Positions 32,601-37,589 of a stretch of 37,589 nucleotides of DNA are shown one piece after another; the first letter of the stretch is position 1; each line of letters opens with the position of its first letter. The DNA lies in NCBI GenBank assembly GCA_017625465.1, contig JAGAKS010000009.1, positions 1-37,589 of the forward strand, in the 5' to 3' direction. Made by a program: the position numbers and the translations under genes. Source of the stretch: Clostridia bacterium. Lineage in GTDB: Bacteria > Bacillota > Clostridia > TANB77 > CAG-508. Under the pieces are notes generated by a model. The model searched no databases, had not been told where the DNA came from, and saw only the letters and a list, made by a program, of their open reading frames with translations.

Positions 32601-33207
32601 AAAAATCGATATTTTCTTGATATTCAAATTTAGCAATACTTTGCTCTAACCACTCATTTGGAAATGGAAAACTTTGAATAAAATTATATATTTTTAATAC
32701 AATTTCTTTTAGTTTTTCATCGCCTCTATAACTTGTATATGTATCTATTAATTTAGCAAAATCTTCATTTTCTTCTTCATATAACTTTTCAAATAAATCT
32801 TCTAAAACTTCTTGTTTTAAAAGGCTTACCTCTTCTTCAGCAGCTATTCTAAAATTTGAAGGCAAATCAATTTCAAAAAAATTATTTCTAATTACATCTA
32901 GACAAAAAGAGTGAATTGTACAAATATTTGACTTTCCTAATAAGATTAATTGCCTTTGTAAATTTTCGTTTTCGCCTTCCTCTAATTTTTTATAAATTGC
33001 ATCTAATACTCTTTCACGCATTTCAGCAGCTGCTGCATTTGTAAATGTAACAACTAGCAATTTATCTATATCTACATTGTCTTTTAAAATTTTTTGAATT
33101 ATACGCTCAACTAAAACAGCTGTCTTACCACTACCAGCAGCTGCTGCAACTAATATATTTGAATCTTTTTTATAAATCGCATCTTGTTGCTCTTTTGTCC
33201 ACTCCAT
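29611..33207 (-). CDS. addA: ATP-dependent helicase/nuclease subunit AddA
   Basis: This 1198-residue protein is a UvrD-like helicase with a C-terminal PD-(D/E)XK nuclease; with AddB it resects double-strand breaks for recombination. Walker A AAAGSGKT is at 22-29, motif Ia VTFTNAAAAEMRERV follows, Walker B/motif II is IAIDEYQDSNQ near 395, motif III is MVGDVKQSIYKFRG, motif V is MSIHKSKGLEFPVVF, and motif VI is LYVALTRAKEKL. The nuclease motif VQGIIDLYFINQ with VLLDYKTDF lies near residues 1125-1150. The length is normal. Unlike most Firmicutes, no addB gene adjoins its 5' end; upstream is a gene on the other strand. GAGGAAAT precedes the ATG. Confidence 0.97.
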   Translation of the reverse strand: MEWTKEQQDAIYKKDSNILVAAAAGSGKTAVLVERIIQKILKDNVDIDKLLVVTFTNAAAAEMRERVLDAIYKKLEEGENENLQRQLILLGKSNICTIHSFCLDVIRNNFFEIDLPSNFRIAAEEEVSLLKQEVLEDLFEKLYEEENEDFAKLIDTYTSYRGDEKLKEIVLKIYNFIQSFPFPNEWLEQSIAKFEYQENIDFSETDFGKILLNDIEEEIIDAINSLKVYRNKTEKYFELEKYTNVLNLDIENLKAFQKAVQTSWDRANEFYATTSIFSRWPTDKKITMQIKDEAKTARDAVRESIKKCCKDRLIYNSKEAFSDLFAMHDILEKLKEVIFAFSENYSAKKREKNIIDFNDIEHFALKILVKKDETGEYVPTEVAKKYQEKFEEIAIDEYQDSNQVQEYILSKISRGNNMFMVGDVKQSIYKFRGACPELFLKKYNTYDIDGNDDGLKIKLFKNFRSAKNVLDFTNKVFESIMSENLGDIDYTEEEFLNLGAEYEDKENGVGKAELHIIELEDDSEDEDIYKTDFEEIENEDSFTNEENDIKNLEKQEIEAKFVANKIEELIANKLVIKDKKLGYREITYKDIVILLRSTSNIAPIFEKELLNRNIPVYTDATSEYLDTIEIQTIMNVLKILDNPINDIALVSVLRSQIGGFTDNELVEIRLVNKDDNFYNTLLQAKDKASENLRLKISKFLDKIADWRNKSEYLNLAELIWKIYNDTGFYDYVSLMPNGSLRQANLKMLFERAKEYEKTSFKGLFNFIRFIEKIKMGSDLSAAKVIGENENVVRIMSIHKSKGLEFPVVFFANSSKKVNLQDLRESILLNEKLGLGPEYRNYDKMIRYSTSAKKAIAIAGMKESISEEMRILYVALTRAKEKLIVSGTVKDYAKNEEQKKALLEVYNAKENVINPILLKKFTSYLDWLELVIYSKNMEDTISTFVHNQKELLQEKKLEEKEVPKFNFEKDVDIEKIKEKLNFEYKYDFATKLQTKSTVSKIKQMQVQDIVPEVGLASIEPKFMQETEKVSSSEKGTLMHLMLQKLNFQKEYNLEKLENLKQELIAKKFITELQANSINLNKIEIFLNSDFAKQIKNAKQIEKEKAFCTKILAEEVYEEAGEGDEILVQGIIDLYFINQEDELVLLDYKTDFVENEKENELITKYKKQLEIYKKALEEALKQKVDKTYIYSLYLNKEILI

Positions 33208-33306
33208 AAATTTCCTCTTTCATTTTTTCTTTTCTTTAGTATATATTCTTGAAGAATTTTTTGCAATAAAAATAGTCACATTTTTATAGGTTTTATACTA
33301 TAAAAA

Positions 33307-33335
33307 TTGACTATTAAACTCAATCATGATAAAAT
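33307..33335 (+). promoter_or_regulatory. Extended -10 promoter of the 67-residue gene
   Basis: TTGACT (33307-33312), a 17-base spacer and TGA-TAAAAT (TAAAAT at 33330-33335) lie about 35 bases before the ATG at 33370. Confidence 0.75.
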
Positions 33336-33369
33336 ACGTTCTATCAAATCATTGGAGGTGACCACTTAT

Positions 33370-33573
33370 ATGAAAAAACTAAAGGAACTATTGGACCAAG
33401 TTTTCACTCCTGATGGAGAAGTTCGGGCATGTGGCCGGGCAAAGTGTAAGGAGCTTATTGTCGTAGCGCAAGCAGCTCATCCTAACATTGATTTTGGAGA
33501 CCCCGATACCGGAAAAATGAATGTTGATAAGTTCAAAGAGATATTTTTCTCAGAAAACGATTCAGATTCATGA
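33370..33573 (+). CDS. 67-residue hypothetical protein, likely transferred
   Basis: This small soluble protein begins MKKLKELLDQVFTPDGEVRA and ends with an acidic tail (FSENDSDS). Residues about 20-50 include CGRAKCKELIVVAQAAHPNI, with two Cys five apart and DPDTGKMNVDKFKEIF. No family is recognised. The ATG at 33370 is chosen, with GGAGGTG (33354-33360) 9 bases upstream; a longer in-frame start at 33307 falls on the promoter. The codons are richer in G and C than those around it, and the gene stands alone with its own promoter and a very strong terminator, the same style as the genes at 18896 and 20103. Confidence 0.75.
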   Translation: MKKLKELLDQVFTPDGEVRACGRAKCKELIVVAQAAHPNIDFGDPDTGKMNVDKFKEIFFSENDSDS

Positions 33574-33587
33574 TTCTAATCTCTGTC

Positions 33588-33620
33588 CCCCCAAGTGCTA
33601 AACTTGGGGGTGTGATTTTT
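33588..33620 (+). terminator. Strong intrinsic terminator
   Basis: CCCCCAAGT (33588-33596) pairs perfectly with ACTTGGGGG (33602-33610) and a T run follows. It is one of the most G+C-rich stems in the window. Confidence 0.9.
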
Positions 33621-33660
33621 TAGTAATAAAGTATTCCAAATAATTATTATATAAAAGAAC

Positions 33661-33685
33661 AAGCTCACTTTAGAGTGAGCTTTTA
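33661..33685 (-). terminator. Terminator-like hairpin after the small exported protein gene
   Basis: AAGCTCACT (33661-33669) and AGTGAGCTT (33674-33682) form a perfect 9-bp stem around TTAG. On the minus strand GTTCTTTTATA follows. Confidence 0.7.
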
Positions 33686-33689
33686 TGTT

Positions 33690-34058
33690 TTATTCTGTTA
33701 TACTTGGCGCGTATTTTCCGTAGTCAGGATTTTCTATATATAAATGTATATCATCTGTATTTTCCGTTGTTCCAATTGTTTTTCCATCCTTATCTTTTAT
33801 TTCATATAATGCTTTTTCATCATCTTCTCTAGTTAAATTAGTTTCTTCATAAGTTAAAATTGTATCACCATTTTCATCTTCTACTTCATAATAAACTCCT
33901 GACACATCCGTACTATTTTCTTTAACCTTTGTTACAATATTCACATCACTATAGTTCAATTCTTTTGATTCATTTTTTTTCATATTCTTTGATATTAACC
34001 AACCTATTATACATATAAAAACACTTATACATACAACAATTATTTTCTTATTATTCAT
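33690..34058 (-). CDS. Small membrane-anchored or exported protein
   Basis: This 122-residue protein has an N-terminal hydrophobic helix (about 5-23, IIVVCISVFICIIGWLI) and an acidic extracellular part with short repeats: YYEVEDENGDTILTYEE and LYEIKDKDGKTIGTTEN share the pattern Y-E-(V/I)-x-D-x-(N/D)-G-x-T-I. No family is recognised. It starts 11 bases after the LRR gene with AAGGAG before its ATG, so the two are probably co-transcribed and could act together at the cell surface. Confidence 0.7.
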   Translation of the reverse strand: MNNKKIIVVCISVFICIIGWLISKNMKKNESKELNYSDVNIVTKVKENSTDVSGVYYEVEDENGDTILTYEETNLTREDDEKALYEIKDKDGKTIGTTENTDDIHLYIENPDYGKYAPSITE

Positions 34059-34069
34059 TTTTTCTCCTT

Positions 34070-37000
34070 CTATTTTATTTGCGAATGATCATCAGGCACA
34101 TCATCTGGTATCCCAGTTCCATTATTAAATCCATTCCAACTTGTCCAATCTAATTCATCAATAGCTGTAGTATCATCTATATAATTTCCTTCTATCCATA
34201 ATGATCGTAATTCTTTTGAATATAATTCAGCAAAAATACTGCAATTATTAATTCCCTTGGTTTTTCCATCTTCAACATAATATGAATTATTATATAAATA
34301 ATTATTTTGTAATGAAATTGATTTTAATTTAGTTAAATTTTTAATTCCAATGATAGAGCTAATTTTACAATCGTCTGCGTATATCATTTCTAAATTACTT
34401 AAGCCTTTACAAAAATCCAAATCTGTAATACTAGGATTTTTATTAATTGCTAACTTATATAATGATTTACATTTAGATAAATCTGGCATTTTAGTTATCC
34501 CCATATGTTGTATATTTAAAGCCTTTAATGAAGATGGCATTACAATATCTGACAAATCTCCATATTGAGCAGTAAAATTTGAACCTTCATACGGAAATAC
34601 ATTAAAAATCTCCAGATTTGTACAATTTTCAAATTTCTTTAGCCAATCTTTATATGTTCCGTCAGCATTTGAAGAATAGAATCTTATTTGAATAGAATTA
34701 ATAGAATCATAAAAAGATAAATTATTTGCCAGATTATCCAAATCATCATGATTATATACACATGCATTCATTTTCAATTCTTTTAGGGAACTAGCGCAAC
34801 TAAAATCAACATTAAAATAATTAACATCTTCTAATGTTGCTGTTGTCGTTTCTGGAGATAAAAGTACTGTTCCATTGATATATCTACACATTGTAAATTC
34901 TTTTAAACTTTCACAACCAGATAAGTCTAATGTATAACCTTTACTACACATGCTTCCCCCATGTGACCACATATATAATCTAGTAATATCCTTACAATCT
35001 TTTAATTTACTTAATAGTTCATCTCCATAACACAAAAAGCCAGCTCCCACAGTTTCAAAGCCTTCTGAACCTGCATAACCAGGTCCGAAAAAATTTTTTG
35101 AATTTTTCAAATTACTAATCGTTTTTTGAATTTTAGTCAAATCAATATCTTGATTATTAATTCTTAGTTCCCCAAGCGATAATGCATTTGTTTCTAAAAT
35201 AGATAAATCCGTAGCTCCTGTGCCATATAAATCCAAGCCTATTAAACCTGTGACTTTATTCACAAAGTCAATACTGCTTAAATTAGATAAATTTTTCAAA
35301 GATACATATTGCAACCCTGTCATTGTAGATAATACATATCTTAAATACAAATCATTATCTTCACTCTCTATAGCATTTATTTGAGTTTCACTCATAGCTT
35401 CTATCTGTGCATCTGTATAAGCTTGGTATGTATCAATTATTGATTTTTCAGCTGTACTTAAAGTTAAATTTGATTTTATTGTTGCTAATTCAGCAACAGT
35501 CATGTATTTACCTTTAATCATATTTCCAATTTTAGATTTACCTAAATTCGTATTACCGGCTAAAGACAATCTATAAATTTGTGTCTTACCTTTCAAATTA
35601 TTAAACAATGCAGAATTATCACTAAGATTTTTATTAGTATAATCATATGATGTTAAATTTTTCAAATATTCCATATATTTATCTGGAATACTATATTTTT
35701 TCCCACAATTGGCAATAATAGTTCCTAAAGTTGTTACATCATCTGTACTCATGTTATTATTACTTGATAAATACAATTCACCTATTTTGGTACAACTTGA
35801 AATAGTAGCCACATTTACTAAAGCAGGATTATTATGCAAATCTAAATATGTTAATTTAGTTTTACCTTGTAATGCTGTTACATCAGTAATATTACATGAA
35901 TAAGCATATAAAGTAGCTAAATCATTACAATTATTAATTCCTGTTAATGTTGCAATTCCAGAATTTGAATATACTGAAAGAAAATTTAAATTACTATTCG
36001 TTGCAAAAGCTGGTAAGCCTGTTAATGCACATGAATATGCATATAAAGTTGTTAATTCTGGTAAATTTTCTACACCTGCTAAACTATTTAGTAAATTATT
36101 ATTGTTAACATCTATATATTTAAGCGCAGTAAATCCATTTAATGAATTTATGCTTTGTAAAGATTCTGTATATAAATACATGTATTCTATACTTTGCTTT
36201 GGCCCATCTTGCCAATTTGCTAATTTAGAAATATCATTTATTACTCTATATGTACTAGATGTTGCATACATTCCTAAATATTTTAAGGTAGTAATAGTAC
36301 TACTAGCAAAATCAGTCATAAATTTCTGTGCTTCTTCATTTGATTGATTTATTAAATATAACGATACTAAATTAGAACAATTTGCAAGAGCTGAATAACT
36401 TCCAACAGTACAGTTCTTAATATTTATTATCTCTAACTTATTGCCTTTTTCAATTCCACTTAAATCATTCACAGTAACATCCTGTATTGTTATTTGATTT
36501 AAATTTGGCAATTTTTCAATTTCCTTTATTATAAGTACATCTTCCTCTTTCGCAATTGTAAGTATTTTTATTGATTTTAGATCTTGATATGATAAACCTC
36601 TATCACTATCTTCACCTTTTATTAACTTTGATAAAGCCGAATCTTTATCATATGCTTCTTCTAAAGGATTATCAGCATCTAAATCTTCTGCAACTAACCC
36701 TAAAATACTATCAACACCATTTGCACAATAAAAAACTTTTAAATCGGAGGTTATCCCATATACATCTTTTTGTCCATAAAAATCTTTCGCTGTAGATGCC
36801 GTTCCACCTTTTATTTGACTCTTTAAAGTTGGATTGGTCTCATATATACCTTCCATATTTAATAAATACAAAGCATGTCCATATGCATCTGAAACATATC
36901 CTTGTTGATTTCTATAAAACCAATTTGGATAATTAGACCAAAAATAATCTTTTGGAGTCTGATATTCAGAAGCTTCTTCAATATGCTCAGCATATACCAT

Positions 37001-37117
37001 GTTCATATATTCTTCCAAAACTGCTATTGATTGTAAAAACGTAGCTTCTTGTGCTTTACCTAATATTCCATTGTCACCAACTATAGCATTAATAGAAACA
37101 CCCGCTAATATAAGCAT
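34070..37117 (-). CDS. Large leucine-rich-repeat surface protein with pilin-like N-terminus
   Basis: The 1015 residues from the first in-frame ATG begin with LILAGVSINAIVGDNGILGKA, the second half of a type IV pilin-like leader helix common in Clostridia. A variable domain of about 150 residues follows, then two long tracts of irregular LRRs (about 190-480 and 590-985) such as LTTLYAYSCALTGLPAF and LTYLDLHNNPALVNVATI. No sortase or S-layer motif is seen at the C-terminus. The expected first half of the leader (GITLIALVISIIVM) is encoded directly upstream in this same frame, but its probable start codon lies in another frame, so the gene may be frameshifted (see 37118-37208). The helix suggests pilin-like processing and surface display; the ligand is unknown. 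Confidence 0.85.
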   Translation of the reverse strand: MLILAGVSINAIVGDNGILGKAQEATFLQSIAVLEEYMNMVYAEHIEEASEYQTPKDYFWSNYPNWFYRNQQGYVSDAYGHALYLLNMEGIYETNPTLKSQIKGGTASTAKDFYGQKDVYGITSDLKVFYCANGVDSILGLVAEDLDADNPLEEAYDKDSALSKLIKGEDSDRGLSYQDLKSIKILTIAKEEDVLIIKEIEKLPNLNQITIQDVTVNDLSGIEKGNKLEIINIKNCTVGSYSALANCSNLVSLYLINQSNEEAQKFMTDFASSTITTLKYLGMYATSSTYRVINDISKLANWQDGPKQSIEYMYLYTESLQSINSLNGFTALKYIDVNNNNLLNSLAGVENLPELTTLYAYSCALTGLPAFATNSNLNFLSVYSNSGIATLTGINNCNDLATLYAYSCNITDVTALQGKTKLTYLDLHNNPALVNVATISSCTKIGELYLSSNNNMSTDDVTTLGTIIANCGKKYSIPDKYMEYLKNLTSYDYTNKNLSDNSALFNNLKGKTQIYRLSLAGNTNLGKSKIGNMIKGKYMTVAELATIKSNLTLSTAEKSIIDTYQAYTDAQIEAMSETQINAIESEDNDLYLRYVLSTMTGLQYVSLKNLSNLSSIDFVNKVTGLIGLDLYGTGATDLSILETNALSLGELRINNQDIDLTKIQKTISNLKNSKNFFGPGYAGSEGFETVGAGFLCYGDELLSKLKDCKDITRLYMWSHGGSMCSKGYTLDLSGCESLKEFTMCRYINGTVLLSPETTTATLEDVNYFNVDFSCASSLKELKMNACVYNHDDLDNLANNLSFYDSINSIQIRFYSSNADGTYKDWLKKFENCTNLEIFNVFPYEGSNFTAQYGDLSDIVMPSSLKALNIQHMGITKMPDLSKCKSLYKLAINKNPSITDLDFCKGLSNLEMIYADDCKISSIIGIKNLTKLKSISLQNNYLYNNSYYVEDGKTKGINNCSIFAELYSKELRSLWIEGNYIDDTTAIDELDWTSWNGFNNGTGIPDDVPDDHSQIK

Positions 37118-37208
37118 TACAATTATTGAAATAACTAATGCTATTAAGGTTATTCCGTTTTGCTTGCTTTAATATTTTCTTGCTTAGTTTTTTCTTCTGT
37201 TTCTTCAT
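37118..37208 (-). other. Out-of-frame start of the pilin-like leader (frameshift or recoding site)
   Basis: ATG at 37208, after GGGAGA, opens a frame reading MKKQKKKLSKKILKQAK, the basic leader expected of a prepilin. It then leaves the frame encoding GITLIALVISIIVM and stops after 39 codons. Removing one A from the AAAA at 37158-37161 would join the two as ...KILKQANGITLIALV. In the LRR frame itself an in-frame TAA lies at 37171-37169. The codon after the A run is CGG, rare in this AT-rich genome. This may be a sequence error, a phase-variable or recoded site, or a disabling mutation. Confidence 0.65.
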
Positions 37209-37517
37209 CTTATGTTTCTCCCTTCATTTTTATAGTAAAAAATTTTATTTGATATGAGATTTTTTGATAAACAAAAAATCCCATATCTACACAAAAACAA
37301 AAATAGTTTACTACTTTTGTTAGCGAGGGAAACCACCCGCAAAATGCAAATACGGAACTTTATATTCAATAACTTTTTAGTTATTTCTGTTCATTGACTA
37401 TTCAATTTTTATAACACTTTTAATAGTGTTTACCGTATTTTGTGTACATAACTTTTTCGTTAATATACCATATTAACGAAAAGTGTAAAACTCGTAAAAA
37501 CATAGATATAACTGATA
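37209..37517 (-). promoter_or_regulatory. Long structured 5' leader of the LRR gene (candidate riboswitch/attenuator)
   Basis: About 310 bases separate the probable transcription start from the ATG at 37208. In order on the minus strand there is a long hairpin (37484-37451) and then a closing stem AAATACGG/CCGTATTT (37440-37433 with 37355-37348). The closing stem encloses AACACT/AGTGTT (37430-37413), a small TTGA-type stem and AATAACT/AGTTATT (37385-37368), as in a multi-branch junction. Next come a G+C-rich hairpin (GCGGG...CCC, about 37340-37323), a TAGT/ACTA stem with U-rich flanks (37319-37298) and a hairpin with 15 pairs at 37287-37251. No known riboswitch class is recognised. Confidence 0.6.
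37251..37287 (-). terminator. Attenuator-like hairpin in the LRR leader
   Basis: GATATG and GATTTTTTG (37251-37266) pair with CAAAAAATC and CATATC (37272-37287), with one mismatch and a 5-base loop. It lies about 43 bases before the start codon. The following T run is displaced by about 9 bases, so termination efficiency is uncertain. Confidence 0.55.
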
Positions 37518-37523
37518 TGTAAG

Positions 37524-37551
37524 ATTTTAGCATATCAAAAATACCTTTCAA
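37524..37551 (-). promoter_or_regulatory. Probable promoter of the LRR gene
   Basis: On the minus strand TTGAAA (37551-37546), a 16-base spacer and TGC-TAAAAT (TAAAAT at 37529-37524) form an extended -10 promoter about 315 bases before the ATG at 37208. It is the best match I see between there and the window end. Confidence 0.6.
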
Positions 37552-37589
37552 AAGTTGTTACAAAATTTTAATTATGAAAACCTTGACAT

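Noticed and set aside
37320..37356. c-di-GMP-I (GEMM) aptamer, suggested by GGGAAACCACCC and GCAAA on the + strand
   Set aside because: The GGCAAACC and GACGCAAAGCC core is not matched, the spacing is wrong, and the likely transcript is the minus strand.

Overview
The window looks like the chromosome of a low-G+C, AT-rich Gram-positive of the Clostridia type. This is inferred from the very A/T-biased codons, purine-rich Shine-Dalgarno sites, TTGACA/TATAAT promoters, AddA in place of RecB, a split transketolase, a DHHW/MBOAT/DUF4358 cell-surface cluster and pilin-like leader peptides of the 'GITLIALV' type. No species can be named from the sequence alone.

Region 1 (1 to about 6053) is an integrated mobilizable element read almost entirely on the + strand. 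In order it carries an XRE-type regulator, a phased 10-bp tandem repeat, four small cargo/control genes (one DUF3846-like), an excisionase-like HTH protein, a Tn916-type tyrosine integrase, a translationally coupled small gene, a block of four back-to-back inverted repeats, a MobV-type oriT with a recognisable nick sequence, a DUF3848-like gene and a MobV relaxase. The right end holds five CCGTGCA repeats and lies against a tRNA-His/tRNA-Gln operon. No replication gene or conjugation pore is seen, so it would need a helper. The left end is not in the window.

Region 2 (6054-18627) is chromosomal housekeeping: mntP, a SanA/YdcF-like protein, a YhcC-type radical SAM protein with a probably leaderless mRNA, the lysS / site-2 protease / tsaD / phosphoesterase / small-gene operon, a membrane-anchored protein, a His-rich COG0523 GTPase, and a DUF4358-MBOAT-DHHW cluster for O-acylation of a surface polymer.

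Region 3 (about 18660-21200) is accessory. A (p)ppGpp-synthetase-like gene and a convergent unknown gene have codon use unlike their neighbours, each with its own strong promoter, ribosome site and terminator. A small Cys/His protein follows. A third gene of the same style sits alone at 33370.

Region 4 (21230-33207) has a tRNA Val-Asp-Phe operon, the division operon ftsE-ftsX with two different coiled-coil M23 hydrolases and a CtpA-type protease, split transketolase genes, a membrane protein and addA without addB.

Region 5 (33690-37589) encodes a small exported protein and a 1015-residue leucine-rich-repeat protein. The LRR protein's pilin-like leader lies one base out of frame upstream, and the gene appears to be preceded by a structured mRNA leader of roughly 300 nt. 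This leader/frameshift arrangement, together with the hairpin block and oriT of the mobile element, is the least ordinary part of the window.
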